From: Campylorhamphus procurvoides
Taxonomy: Eukaryota; Chordata; Aves; Passeriformes; Dendrocolaptidae
Direction of reading: 5' to 3'
Assembly: GCA_013396655.1 (NCBI GenBank)
Contig: WBMV01004262.1
Coordinates: 230,501 to 294,500, forward strand
Length of the DNA stretch: 64,000 bases
The position numbers and the translations under genes were made by a program. This document shows, one piece after another, positions 26,301-39,689 of the stretch. Positions within the stretch are counted from its first letter, which is position 1. The number at the start of each line of letters is the position of its first letter. The notes beneath the pieces were generated by a model. That model was not told the DNA's origin. It was given only the letters and a program-made list of their open reading frames with translations, and made no database searches.

Positions 26301-27156
26301 TTGACAAACCCAGGCATAGTTTGGATTAAGCTGTCCATAGGTAAACTTCCCAAATTCCCATTCGGGAAATCATTTTCTCCAATTCCTAGCTCTTCTAGCT
26401 ATTTATGGCTTGGTCTTTCCACCCAACCTTCTGAAGACATTTTTATTCCTCATGACCCTTCAGCGCTTTCTCTGGATGCCTCTGCCTGTAAAGAGGGGCA
26501 GGATTGGCTTTTGATTTATCAGCAAAGTCCTTAATGAGAATGAAAATACTTTTCCTGTTGTAGTGGAGAAGGAGTGCTTGCAATGGCTTGACCTGCCCTG
26601 ACAGCTCTCTGTGTTTATTAACTTGCCTGAAACATTTGCTTTGGGATGTCAGCCATTAATCTCAATTAATGCTGAATTTTTTGTAGAAGACAACGGGCAA
26701 ATGACTTTCTGTTAGAACTGTTCTTGTTTTACAGCAAAATACTTAACGTTCATATAGAAAAGTGTCCAGTTGATCAATTTTAGTATTTTGCTAGCATTAT
26801 GCATTATTGGACTTTGTTTAATCAAATTTTTAATTTAAATTAAAATCTGGTTCCTCACTGCGACCAGAAGAAAAAATGCATTCACCTCCACCATGTTGTG
26901 TACAAAGACACAATAGCAAGTTTAGGAAACAGTACAGTCTATTTCTGAATGGCAGATGCTTTGTAGTGTAATCATTATTCATTGGCTGCAGGGATTTTCA
27001 GGCAGACTGCCAAACAGCCCATGTGCCTCTGCTTATTGCCACATTTCTTAAAGGTAGGTTTTTAATTGGAAAGAGGAGAGATCATGTGTGATTTGCTAGG
27101 CAATTTTTGACAAGTAGTATTTTAAATTAAGTGCTATGTCACTTTTTCACATGCAG
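14321..27156. other. unique non-coding sequence
   Basis: AT-rich, without any gene I can recognise. Small landmarks are an A-run of 12 at 17888-17899 followed by TAAAAAA, and a 16-base A-run at 21033-21048. A stretch at about 14830-14980 ('ataactgagtgcagaattt' and 'gccaatttatatcagtt') resembles phrases of an old dispersed amniote repeat that I cannot name. A splice-like pair on the minus strand (22317-22394) has stops in all frames. Confidence 0.55.
21033..21048 (+). repeat. poly-A run (16)
   Basis: This is a 16-base adenine homopolymer. No retroposed gene or SINE body is recognisable upstream, so it is annotated only as a simple repeat. Confidence 0.9.
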
Positions 27157-27290
27157 GAAACTTTGGAGAATGTGAACTGCCTCTCCAACAATCACACATT
27201 AAACTATCAAGCTCCATAAAACACAACTGTTGATAAGAAGAGAGGAAAAGTGGGAAATTATTGACACCAGTCTGCTTTTCTGACCCTTAG
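27157..27290 (+). other. candidate non-coding exon (134 bp)
   Basis: It is bounded by an acceptor with a pyrimidine tract (actttttcacatgcag, ending 27156) and a full-consensus donor core GTAAGT at 27291. All three frames contain stops, so if transcribed it would be a UTR or lncRNA exon. The last exon bases are 'cttag', which itself resembles an acceptor. It is supported only by splice motifs. Confidence 0.15.
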
Positions 27291-30200
27291 GTAAGTGTAT
27301 GCAAAATATAATGCACATATCCATCATAAAGAGCAAGCGACATGTTTATTAATGCATTCCTTCTCCAAGGCAAAGTGCTCTTGCCAGGTACTTTTCTAGA
27401 CCAGTATCTTCATCTATCTTTTGTACAATATGCCCCTCTCATATGGCAATGGATAAAACACAGATCTACAGATGAGTCTAATTTCAGGACTTAATGGGCA
27501 TGACAAACATATGGTTTACATCTTCTAGACCCTGTCTAAGATTTTACAGATGTCCAGATCACCAGATCCTTAGGTCTTGGTCTGTAGATATAGAATGTAG
27601 CCCTATAGGGATAAAACTATAGGTTTTTGTCTTAGAGGAACTAGAATATGGTGAAAAGATTAATACATTTCTTCACTGCAAACTTGAAAGATGCAATTTT
27701 CATATTTGAATGCCTAGAATCCATAAATCATTTTCTAGCTTTTAGCTTACTTCAGTTCTGTGAGACTTGATTTCAGCACTTCCAAATGAAAATGTCATCG
27801 GGCTATATAGATGTCTTAATAAACGGGCTTCTCATGTGAGTGTCAGCAGTGTAGATGCATACATCTGAGTTGGCCATCTAACTCTCCTTTCAGACTGCAA
27901 GAGGAAGAGGCGTCTATTAAGCACTGCTCATGTCTTCCAGAAGTAGAGTTCCAAAGTAGATCTATTACCCCCAACCAATTTTTTACTTTTTTTAATACAC
28001 TGGCAGTAAAGAGAAGCTAGAGAGTTAGCCCCTATGTAGACATCTGCATTGTGGATACTGCACACACCCTGCATACTAAACCATAGAGCTAATGAAACAC
28101 AACTAAGTTTAAAAACTGTAAGCAAAAGGGGCATGGGACCAGGAAAGAGTAGAACTGCTAATATACTAATGCAGCCTGGTTAAGCTGTTACACAAGCCCT
28201 CCTTCATGGTCTTTAGCATCACAAATAGCAAGAAAGAAAAACAAGTTTTCCTGATGTACTGGAGTTGCACAGCTTTATCTACATCAGTTGACTGGCAATA
28301 AGACTGAGATTGCCTGCAAGCTGATGGGATGACCCAAACTCCGAACACAGGAGGAGGGACACGAGAGGGTACCAGCATCCCACCTGCATTGTAATGACGA
28401 CATGTGGCCTTGTAGGAGCTACTGCCACCTCCTGTGCTTGCACCCACTCCTGGGAGCCCCTTTTCACCATCCATCCTGCATGTGAATGCTTCACCTTATG
28501 AAGACTTTATGGTACATCACCACAGGTCAAGAAGACTGTACTAAGACATATGACTAGAAATAATGAAGAAATAATAAAAAGAAACAGAATAAGTATACAC
28601 AAAAAAAGTTTTCTAAACCTTCCTAAGAGAGAAGTCTCAACAGGCATAAAAGAGAAGCAGCTCATTACTTAGAGGCATTTTCTTCAGTGTCTTCAAGCCT
28701 GACCTTCAAAGGCATTACACATCAGACAGTCATAATGCATCCACAGATTGCCAGACCTGGTTGTGATCAAAAGGTGTGAGTTCCCCTGACACTCCTGAAA
28801 ATACCTCTGTATGTAATATGCTGTTTTAGCTGCTTTAATAGCTTTAGTTGTCTGGCACTTTTCTCCACCTTAACCTTACTAGTGCACCTGCTCAACTTTC
28901 TTCACAAGATGTCCTGTGATGCTCCATTAGGTTATTGCTTTCCACAAAGTTTCCAGAATATAAATAAAAATATCCTGTTTCTTATGCCTGCTCCCCCTCT
29001 GACTTATCCATCCCTTTTATGAAACCTGACTGACTGTAGGTATCAGTTTGAATTATGTAGATCAAATCTGCTAAGCTTTCAAACAACATTTTATGAGTAG
29101 ACATCCTCTTCCTCTGACTTGAAGAACAGTGTTTTGGTTTCCTTTTCCTTATGTACCCTGACTGCTAAGGTTAAGGTATGACTTAATGGAGTTTTTTTCA
29201 GATGTGAAAAATTAGGTGAGGAAAGCCCAAAAAGGTGAAGAAGCTCCACTGTAGGGTATGATGCTGAACAAGATCCTGTCCTGCTGGCACAGGACAGATT
29301 GAAATCATAGTGGCCAAACCTGGGTTACTGGAGGCTGCTGTATGTTGTCAGTTGGCAGGGATTTTCCTCTGTGTGTTATGACTAGAAAGCATCCTAAAGG
29401 TTAAGTGGGGGGACGGAAGCTCTTTCTCATCCTTCTGGGAGCATGAGATGATATTGGTGCTGGCAAGGTATGGAAGGGAGAAGGGGAATGAATCCATGAG
29501 TCAGGAACATCAGGAGTTACAAGCTGCTTGCCCTATTCAGTTCCCCAGATAAACCAGGGGTCTAAGGTGTTTAGGAAAGAAGGAATATCTCAGAAAAAAA
29601 GAGTCTGCAAAATGTTCTCAGACACCAGAGAAGTACTTAAAGATAAAAATAAAAAGGAAAAAAAAGAGGTATGGGGTCTGGTCTGAATGATTAAGCAGCT
29701 TTTTCCATCTCTAATTTCTATGACTTCATACTTGTGTGTTGAAATACAGGCTCCACTAAAACTGACGATGTAGCTCCCACTGAATTCCAGGAGCTAGGCT
29801 TTTATCTGCAGTGTCTAAGGAGGACTTTTACTAATTCTGAAAGTCCTAAGTGCTATCTGATGAATTTCCATCTGCTATAAAAGCTATTGTTGTCTTACTT
29901 GAGTACTGCAAGCACAATTCTATTTCAAAAGAGATATGTACAAATATAAGTATTTCTGTAAATATAACACTTCCTTTCTCTTTCTCATTGTCTTTAGCAA
30001 GAGATATTTCCATGGATCAGTCTGAGAGTTAAAAAAACAGTTATCTTACAGATGAGTAACTGAACCTTAATGAAATCAAAGACTGGGTCTCCAAGTCTAT
30101 TTGGCATGTATGCTGTCTATCACCTCTTTTTCACGCTGACAGTTCCTGCTACGCACAGCTAACAGCCTGAAGTGAAGCTCCCAGGCTCCGCTGGTCTATA

Positions 30201-33200
30201 GATAGAAGAGAAATAAGGGAGATCTGCAGGGAATTTGGAGAAACCAGTTTGTTTCACACAGATGTTGCAACTACTATAAAAAGTGGAAAGCAGGAGAATA
30301 CTTCAAATGTTCCTCTGTCTTCATGCTAGACTTCCTTCCCAGTACTTCTGTGACACACATGTCCTTCTGGGTCTCATTCCTTTCCCTGTCTGAAAAAAGG
30401 TGACACCATGTTCTTGCAATGCTTTTCTCTTTTATTTTTATGGGGAACTAATGAGGGGAATGCAACATATCATTTCCCTTTATCTGGCAATGTTTTAACT
30501 TTTTGGTTTAGGAATGAAATATTCATGAGCAGGGTAAGAAGGAACTAGTATGAGTTCTCTGTAGTTTAGAGCCTTTCCCTTGATGGAAAGTAAAGTGGGA
30601 ACCTCTCAGAGGCAGGAAAGTATTTAATAATGCTCACACTTCTTGAATACTGTCACACACAGCATATTCTCTGGAGAGAGTGAGAAGGACTGTTGCCTCT
30701 TCCAGTTGTCATGAGAGGGAATGGCTAAAAACACTGCCTTACACAGACCTAGTTTGTGTAGGCATTTTCGTACCTTTGGGTGAGGAAGGCAAAGCAATGT
30801 CCAGCCTATGGATCCTCATATCACTTAGAGTATAAGTTACCTGGGCTTTTTGGGCTTTCTGATTTTCTTAGGACACATATCCTTCTCATAATCTTTCCCT
30901 TTTCACAATTTCAGCAGAGACTAGAGTATTTCCAGTCCATCTGATGGTGAAAATGCTCAAGCTTCCCCTTTTGAAAGGGCCCAGCTGTTGTGTGGACCAT
31001 CACCTGCCTCAAAAAAGAGGACAGGCCTATGTTTTCTCACCAGGTTTCCTCATCTGTGTCCAGGTTTCCACTTCTTCCCATGTCACCTGGGTAGCCTTGA
31101 ACATAGGGTCAAACTCACCTCCCAGGAAGTAGCAAATGCCTAGAGCAAGTCAAAAAGGTTAGGTGTGCTGAGTCACCCTAGTTTGTAATTAAAGAGAACA
31201 AAAAATATATGTGTAACAAGGGTGACAGAATGTCAGAGCACAGTACAGCATCACACAATTGTGTTTGCTTCATCCAGGAACTGACATTTGACAGGACTCC
31301 TTTCCCCATCATCTGTATAGCAATGCCACTTAGTGTCCTTTCATCACTATCTGATGTGGACAATACCTGTGTAGTTCCATTCCTACAAAACACTAGTTGC
31401 TCTTGCCGTTGTTTTTTTGTGTGAGACACTTTTCCAGGATCTTTCATTCTTAGTTTGTTCTCTTCTTTTCCTGTCTTGAATGTTCTCGTGGTTATAATTG
31501 TTTTTGGTGAATCTATGCTCCTTAAAAGAAGCAGACAAGTCAGTATGCTGGCACAGGCCACAGCAGACAGATTGCAAAGTTGTGTTCAGGACTGTTGAGG
31601 TTTCTTTCTTTATTGACAGAACGGAAAACAAGATCTGAAACGGGCAAGCAAACTTCAGAAAATTCTAGTTCTGTCCTGCAAATGTCAAGTTAGTGTGCCA
31701 CTTTTTTCATCTTATATGTGAAATTAAGAAAAAAACAGATTTGATTAAAATAATGTGCACAGCAATATGAGTAACAGATTATATGAATACAATTGATAAT
31801 CTTTCTATCAAAGTGTTGGAAGCTTTTTTCACTTTAGTTTTCCATTTTATATAAATTATCATTATCGCCTAGGTTTTTTTCAGACATTGAGGTCTCCTGA
31901 AAAGCTTTTAGATAAGGACTGAATTTAACAACCATAAAGCAAGCCAGAGACCTGTTGATGCTGAGGCAGAAGAAACACCGTTGTGCAGAAAAGAATCTTG
32001 TATGCCGTCAGCCTTCACTTGTATTTCCCAAAATAAACAACTGAAAGACTACATTTTTTGATGTCTCTAAGTTTATTCCTGAATCCATTTCCTTAGGAAT
32101 TTAACATGAGATATATGAATTGATCAAAATTATACATATGTACCAACCTTCCATATGTTACAAAACAGTTAAATTAAAATGCATTAGATTATCACCATAC
32201 AAATTAGCAATATGTGATTCATTCTCTCAAATGAATTTATATCAATTTGGATGTGCTGCAAGTCTGACCAAACATGAAAAAATTCCCTGCGTTGGGAAAA
32301 TTCCTTGGCATCAGCTCTTCCCATATTCTAAGAACAAGCAATCAGTTGTGTGTGTTTAAAATTGCAAAGAAAAAAATCATGGAAGCAAATACTTCCCCAT
32401 AAATACTTACAGACTGAATATTCAGAGAGAGAATTTTTGAGATACTAACAGCAAAAGAGCATGAGACAGAAGAAATATTTTTTACCAGAAAAATCAGCAA
32501 GGAAACAACCAAAATCATCTCTTGCACGTAACAGAAAGCAGAACTGCCAGGGAAGGTTTTTGCTCTATAACAGACTGGTTTCTAGCAAGAAGGGAGACCT
32601 AAAGAATGATAGTTTATGCAAATAAGTCAAGAAAGTAGAGACTAACAAATTAAATTGTATTAACACAAAGCATAAATAAATCCCATGTTTATATTTGGAT
32701 GCTGAAAAAAGTACTGACAATTGAATGAAAAAGTAATAATTTTTCCATTGCTCTGAATACTACAGTACCTTAGCAAACTGCCTAGAAAATCATCAAAATA
32801 AGACAATGAAGTCTGCCTGTGATGAATGGACTCATATTTGTTGGAGAGAACTAGGGTCAATACTACTCAATAGTATCAAATTTGTTATGGCAGATTTAGT
32901 AGCCAAACAACAGAGAATACATTGGAAATGTGTAGTGTATTTGTCAGCTAGACTGTGGTTTTCTGAGTCCTTCCAAAGCAATAGCAAAAAGCTTCCAGGT
33001 AGTAAAATCTCACTATACTTCCCAAAAAAACCCAGACAAATTATGGAAAGATATTTATGAAAGGCTTAGATTTCCCTCTTAGATATATTAGTGTTTGGAC
33101 TCCATACCTATGAGAAGCCTCAAAGAATGTATAGCTTACAAGCTAACATACCATGTTGAAATTAATTGTGATATGGATAACTTTTGCCAATATCGGTACA

Positions 33201-33360
33201 GGAAAGTGTGTTGTGATGGAATCAAGGTCATCCGGGAGAGCTCTTGGCTTCCTTTCCTGTGAGATTGTCCCTTCTTTGTGATCCCCTTTTTCATTGCAAA
33301 CTTGTCATATTCTGCAGCAAAGGAACCAGAAATCCCAATGGATAAAAGCTGTGTTCTTAC
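27291..33360. other. unique non-coding sequence
   Basis: No repeat signature or recognisable protein is seen. The 127-codon minus-strand frame at 31178-31561 and the overlapping plus and minus frames there show no domain or splice context. Confidence 0.55.
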
Positions 33361-33421
33361 CATGTGATTGTGTTTCCATCTCAACATATGTATGAGGGCC
33401 TGCTTAACCTCTTGGTCTGGT
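33361..33421 (-). other. candidate coding exon, minus strand (61 bp)
   Basis: On the minus strand a long pyrimidine tract (about 33425-33452 on plus, ending ...ctctttttgctag) forms a strong acceptor. After 61 bp a donor follows, ATG|GTAAGAAC (GT at plus 33359-33360). One of three frames is open over the whole exon: one leading base, then 20 codons PDQEVKQALIHMLRWKHNHM, ending on a codon boundary. The other two frames have stops. I do not recognise the peptide as part of a known protein. It lies about 125 bp from the SINE at 33546, inside otherwise unique sequence. Of the splice-bounded segments in the window this has the best-matched pair of signals, but an equally well-bounded pair at 22317-22394 is non-coding, so chance cannot be excluded. 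Confidence 0.25.
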
Positions 33422-33545
33422 CTAGCAAAAAGAGAAGGAAAAGACAGAGAAAAAATGAAAAAATTAAATTAAAGAGACAGGGAAAATTGGAACTTTAGCT
33501 AGAATTCCTGGTGTCTTCTTAAAAAAGAACTTTATGAAAAAGAGA

Positions 33546-33690
33546 CCCTGAGACTAGCTCAGTTGGTTAGAACATGGTGTGTATAACACCAAGGTCATGG
33601 GCTTGAACCTTGTATGGGCCATTCACTTTAAAGCTCGACTTGGTGTCCCTTGTGGGTCCCTTCGAAATCAGAGTATTCTGTGATTCTGTG
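33546..33690 (+). mobile_element. tRNA-Ile-derived SINE with CR1-like tail (TguSINE1-like)
   Basis: The 5' half is a diverged tRNA-Ile (AAU type) gene copy. It has the pol III A box 'tagctcagttgg' at 33555-33566, then 'ggttagaacatggtgt' and 'ataacaccaaggtcatggg' in the anticodon and variable regions. A mutated B box (ggcttgaacct, 33600-33610) and 'tgtatgggcca' at the acceptor end follow. The 3' half (about 33625-33690) is a CR1 3' end ('gtgtcccttgtgggtccctt' then 'attctgtgattctgtg'). This composite is the known structure of TguSINE1 of zebra finch, mobilised by CR1 machinery through the shared tail. The mutated anticodon loop and B box mean it is neither a working tRNA nor likely to be transcribed now. 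Confidence 0.88.
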
Positions 33691-36600
33691 AAAACAGCCA
33701 CATGTCCGTGGGAATTTTGGGGTTTTCTTTCCGTTTTAAGCAATTTATTATTTTTTTTCTTTAAATTTGGATGACTTCACAGTAGCTTGTTTTATAGTGT
33801 GGACCCCAAGCAGCTAAGCAGCTTTCTCTGGTCTACCTGAAAGTGTCAGGAGCCTCAGAGGAGGATGTGAGAAGGTGCACTGAGGTAATAAGTGCAGGTA
33901 AAGGAAGTAAAGAATGCATGTCTTTGTGATCAAAATTGTTGTTCATGTAACTGTTCTGAGGAGCCATGATATTCTAACTATACATTTTCTGAAGAAGCTG
34001 GATTTTGTATTGCTGTTTTCAGTTCCATTCTTCTGGGGATTTCCAGAGCAACAAATAAATCTATACACAACCTTGTTGAACACTTGGACCACTAAGTTAA
34101 TCCATTCTTGCTCTAATGAATAAAACTGAAAAATGAGTATTTATGCTTTATAATAAATGTAGAAGTTCTGTTACTAGCTTTCATTTAGAATTTAAACAAA
34201 TTTATTTTTCAATTTCCTGTGAATCGCAATTTTTATAAAATGTCATGATACTTATATTGTCAGCATGTCACAATGTCATATCAGAAGTGTGAAAATTTTT
34301 GCAATATTTAATAAAACTTGTGTTTTAGTGCAGGGCAAGCCTCAGTGACATCTGTAGTTTGTACAAACCTAGCAAATCAGTTGTGCCACACACAAAATAA
34401 ATAGATATTTCATCAGCTTCAGTGAGACTTCCTACCAGAGTGAGAGCTACTTCCCTGATTAAAGAAAAGTTAGATACTAAGTTCTATTCTCAGACATATT
34501 AACAGAAATCTGGAGTGATTCCAATTTAAGTCAGTCAAATTGCTTTAGCTTTCCAAAGAAGTTGTACTGTGATGTAATTCATATCATCACTTAATTTTCA
34601 CTCATGCAGAACATAATAATACTGTCCACAATCTGCAAGCCTCTTCTAAAGAAATTCATTCCTACAAATCTATACACAAGTGGAAAAGGTTATTAAAGCT
34701 TGTATGTAATCATTTTGCTCTCTGAATAGTGAAGTTTTCCTGCATTGTATCATGGCCATGCTTTGCATACCAAGAGATATTAGTAATGGTTGTTAAAGTA
34801 TCCTGTCATTTAAAAAAAAAAATTACAAAACTGACATGACATTTGACAGGATTACCATTTGCAAGAAGAGAATTACACAAATGCAAGAAGCTGAAAGGGT
34901 GATCACTTTCAGTATTTCTTCATATTAACTTCACTGGTTATTAATCTGCCTGTGCAGTTTCCAACACAGGGAATTATGTGGGAGAGACTGTCAAATGTGT
35001 TTTCTGTCTGTGCTTAATTGGCTTCTGTTGATGCCCATGAATTTAGACAGTCACTTTAATAGCAGATTTTGTTCAACATTAAACGTGTTTGGAAATTACT
35101 TCTGCAAGTTGCAAGGGACTGGGAAAAAATGTTTTCCTCAGGCTGAGCCCTTCTTTGGTTAAGTATTGCCTCAAAAGAGATCCCACAGTGGGACAAATGT
35201 GTTTGTTGCTTAGATATGGTCTGCCAGATTTTCATGTGGAATATTTCAAGATGAGAAGGGAGAATGACCTGTACCGTGCAAGTTCTTCATGGGCATTTAA
35301 CACCCACAGTTTGAAATTCTAGCTCTGTTTATTTTCTCAAATGAAAACGGAGACCATGTTTCTGGGTCCTAGGTTTGGACCAGACCTCCCTGCCAGTGAG
35401 GCCTGGCAGGAATGACTGAATAAGCAACCGCTTTGGGTCATGCTAAAGTAACCCCGGTTTACTGGCTGGAGAGAGCAGCCAGAACTTGCAGTTGCTCCTG
35501 GGCTGGCTGACAACTGAAGCCTGTTGTTGCTAGCCCTTCCTCTGACCTTCAGCTTGACTTTTGGCTACTGACTTTGTTTTTATCCCTGAACACAGATCCT
35601 CATACTAAACACTGACTTGGACTGTGTGTGTCCTATTGCTTAAACAAAGGTCATATGATAGGTTTTTGAAGTGTGGAGAGTAAATCTTGAGAGTCTCCTG
35701 TCTTCCCAGAGTGTATCAGAATATGCCACCCCTGGTGAATTTAATTCAGGTGTTCCCTGGCATCTGGGTTAGCTGAGTGTGGATGTGAACAGCTACAGCA
35801 GAAAGCCATCCTCTCATTACTGTAACCAGATGTGCACACCTCTTGTATGAGGTGCTAGGACTCATAAGGACATATCCTGTGGCTCAGAGGGCAATATGAA
35901 GTGGCATTACTCTGAATTGTTTTCATTATGTGTTGGGAAAGACCCTTTTCCTTTCCAGATGCCTACACTGAAGTGCTCACAGCCCACCAACTCAGCAAAA
36001 TTTCCTTCCTATTTGTTATACTCCATATTTCTGTGTAGGTTTTTTATATTAACAGATGGTAATACACAGACTCTACAGACCTGTTCTAACTGCTGACAGT
36101 AATCCAACTTCCATTTTTTAGCCTGAAAGCATATTTTGTGATGTGAGATGTACATTAGGGCAAACCTGGCATCTGAGGAAGGCAACTTGATTTTGGTAAG
36201 AAGATCACACAGATTACAAGTGGATATAGCAGGTTTTAATAACTACAGCATTTCCTCAATATTGGAACAGAGTGCCAGGACTCTATCACCGTGCTTTCTG
36301 GGGTAGGCTTTAAGCAGTTGCATGAGGGACCTACTCAAACCTAGAAAAGGACACACAAATCAGTAAAACCTCATCAAGACAGATGTTGAGTTGCTGTTAA
36401 ACATCTCCCTGTAAACTGACCTTCAAATGGCCAAAGCTTTGTGGTTTACAACAGTTTAATGCTGCCAATTGCAAGAACTGTAGTGACAGACAGGTGAGAT
36501 GTTGCTGGGGAATTGGTACTGTTGAAGTCTTCTAAAATTCCTGAAATCCTCAAACAATTCAAATTTTGGGGCTTCTATCTGTTTTCTTGAGCTGGATGTT

Positions 36601-39600
36601 GTGATGTAGGAGAAAAGAGACAGTAGACTAATAATCTTTTATAAGCCTATAATGCTGTCATAGTTTAAGCTGAGGTGGCACTGAAAGAGCTGAACTTAGC
36701 TAAGGAATAGGCCCTTGATAGGAGTATATTTGCCTCTGTGGGCCTCTTTTAAGCTTTGGTGACAGAGTACAGTGAAGACTGAGGAAATATGTGTGTTACA
36801 AAAAGTGCAGATACGAGTTCATTTTTCAACACACCACCTTGCAATTTCTGCTATAAAGGAGGTTGCCCTGCACCACTTGATGGCAGGAATTGAAATTTGG
36901 GCTAATATGAACAGGATGCTAAGTGGAGTTGCAGGATCCCTGTTCATTGCAAGCTGCTGTGCACTTTGCAAGTGCTTGGGGCTTACTCAAGTCAGCCAGC
37001 AGACTGAAATTACACTCTGGGCTTCCAGCCCAAATTTTCTCTGAATTCTGAAGTAAGTTGAAAAAACCAAAAAATATATGGATCATTATACTTATATTAG
37101 TGCATCCTGCAACTTCACTTACAAGAATTTCTGTATTTCTATCACTAATGCCTGTATCATGCTCTATTTGATACTGTAGACCCTTTTATATGTATTTGAA
37201 AATGTGGTTTCTCTACCTAGAGTCTGTCCCAAGTCACACTTTTTGGGAATGAAAAGTGAAATAAAGAAAATTGAGGTCCTACCCTCAACTAAAGCTTTAT
37301 ATGAAAAATCTCAGTTTAGCTCAGGGAATATTTTACACTTGAATAAATGATTTCTCAGTACTAGACAAAATCTGAATCTGTTAATGTCCCTAAGGTGAGA
37401 GTAAAGACAGTGGTTGCTGGGTTGCTGTGTAGCTGGCTTTTCTCTGTTGGCCTCTCCAGTCTAGTCTTCCTTCTTATCCTTAAAGGTCAAAGAATCCTAG
37501 TTTGGGGCTGTCTTGAATGAAAGCTGCTTAATTCCCTCTGGTCCCAAAGCTATTAGTTGCTGTTCTACTTGTCTTTCTGTTCCTAGCTGAGTTTTAGTAG
37601 GTCCCATTATTCAGAATGGAAACAGACTTTTTGCTTAGGGAAATGGTCAGCAATTGGTCCAGCTCAGCATAGTGTAGACAGGTTCTTAGTGAACTACCAG
37701 ATCAAAATACTGGTTGGGTTTATGGACACCAAGTATGTTAGGTGCAACAGATTTGCAAGGACATCTTGGGGCAACTCCAAGTGCAAGACAGTGCAGACAG
37801 ATTATTAAGAACAGTTCTGAGAAAGTCTTGGATGAAGTTCAAATCACTGAAATGACTAATGCATTTCAGATTTGACCAAGAAGCAGCAGTAAGCCTTCAT
37901 TTTCAACAGAAGGGCATCAACCATTAAACAACGAGTTCCCTCTGACACATTGCTTTTTACCAAATTCACTCTTGCACCAACTTAATCATTGGTTACTTTT
38001 ACTACCAAGGAAAATTGTTATGTGAGGTTTGTGCACAGATAGGATGATTTGTTTCTTATGTCCAAATATGTTTGCTGCAGGCTGGGTTTGCTGCTAAGTA
38101 GATAAACCACATCTGAAGCACTAATGCGCTCATAAACTGACTTCTGCTTTCTGATCATTTCTTTTAAACACAGCTTCTCTTCAGCATCAAAAAACATTAG
38201 CACTTTTCAGAGAAACCAGATCCCTCAACTTTGACACATGATTTAGCACCCTGATCATTACACAACACATGGTTTCAAAGTGTCTGTTGCAATTTTAAAC
38301 ATGTGTGATGCTACTTGAACTACACTGTCTTTTTCACAAACTGCCCTGGGAAATTTATTGTACATATTTTCAATCAGGTTTCCTGGCACATTAAGTATAG
38401 TTTTCTCAAATAGTAGGGAACATTGAAGCACTACATGAAATATCATAATTCCGTGTGGACTAAGCAGGTGCATCTTTCATGGCCTGTACTCAGAGGTGTT
38501 GTGAAGTCACAAGTGTTTTCGCTTTGATCTGTCTTACTCCATTTTTGGCATTTGGAGACAATCTGAAAACAAGCATAATACAAATGCCACAACTGCAGGG
38601 AAGGAAAATGTTGCTTCCTGCCATTTTAATTTCCTCCTTTGGTATCCTGAGACGTTTATGAGAAGCAAACTCCTCACGGAGACAGATTGAGCACTTCCGA
38701 GGTAGCACTTGCTTATATCAGTATGGAGTTTTTCATGGGCAAAGGAGTGGGTGAGGGAGTTTAGTTTGCCGTGGGATGCCCTCTTTGATCCAGCTCACCA
38801 CAGTCCCACATAAGTGCTAGTGACAACTCTAGGGAGGCCTGTGGGAGCGAAAGGCTGAGCCCACAGGACAGGACAAGACCACTACTTTCAGCAGCAGATT
38901 GGATTTTTTCCAGATTCAAATGATCCTGGAGGTATGGCATGAGTATTACTCATTGCTGACAGCCACTAAAAAAAACAAATCAGCACAAGCTATGCATGTT
39001 GCTGAATCAGCTCCTTTCTTACAGCTTCAAATACAAAGCTGTGCTGCCTGCCAGCAATGAGAAAGAGCAAACATGGATCAGAAACTTCAGCTTGCAAGAG
39101 GATGAAGGAACTGAAGCTCTCTGTTCTCCCCTGTGTATCATGGGAAGTGTAGGCAGGATATCAGGGCTGATGGGAACAGGGCCATTTTGTTGATGGGACA
39201 GCATTAACAAGGAGTTCTCCTTGAGAGTGGGTTTCTGTGCTGGCTATCTTGATTGTTCATCCCTCTTGATGACAGATTTTGTGGATCCACAGCACTACAC
39301 AACTACAAGCAGCAGAGGTAACAGCCTTGAATCCCTGCTTCAGCCAGGGTGTCACTGATTCAAGGCACACACCTATCCCTTGGCAATGGCTTGACTGGGG
39401 CTATCTGAAAGCCAGCTGCATGCTTCACAGCTGTGAACTCAGGTTTTCCAGCAAAAGCTGTGTTTCATGAAGCCACTTGTTCTTATCAGCCTTGCTCACT
39501 TTTGCCAGAAAAAGGAAACAATGGAGCTTCCGAAAAGAAACCCCTTTTCCCGAGAGTGCACTCAGTTCTGATCAATTTCATTAACAAAGTCAGTGCTAAC

Positions 39601-39631
39601 TAAAAGGCAGAAGTTAGTCCTACCTATGCTA
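33691..39631. other. unique non-coding sequence
   Basis: No gene or nameable repeat is seen. A short hairpin at 35389-35410 (cctgccag / ctggcagg, six-base loop) is noted. Positions 36659-36681 carry a few bases similar to the reverse complement of an avian ERV LTR terminus, but the similarity does not continue. Confidence 0.5.
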
Positions 39632-39689
39632 ATTTTGGCAGGTACTGTTTCCATGGCTATTCCAAAGTAAATGGGGTACCTGCCAAAAT
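39632..39689. repeat. perfect 14-bp inverted repeat with 30-bp spacer
   Basis: The arm attttggcaggtac (39632-39645) recurs as its exact reverse complement at 39676-39689. Each arm joins a TTGGCA/TGCCAA half-site (NFI-like) to a CAGGTA/TACCTG box (the E2-box bound by ZEB/Snail-type zinc fingers). No element body is associated with it. Confidence 0.8.

Noticed and set aside
33546..33620. functional tRNA-Ile gene
   Set aside because: The anticodon loop and B box are mutated and the sequence continues into a CR1 tail, so it is the head of a SINE.
36659..36690. possible LTR terminus ('tgtcatagtttaagctgagg')
   Set aside because: Similarity to an ERV LTR end lasts only about 15 bases and does not continue on either side.
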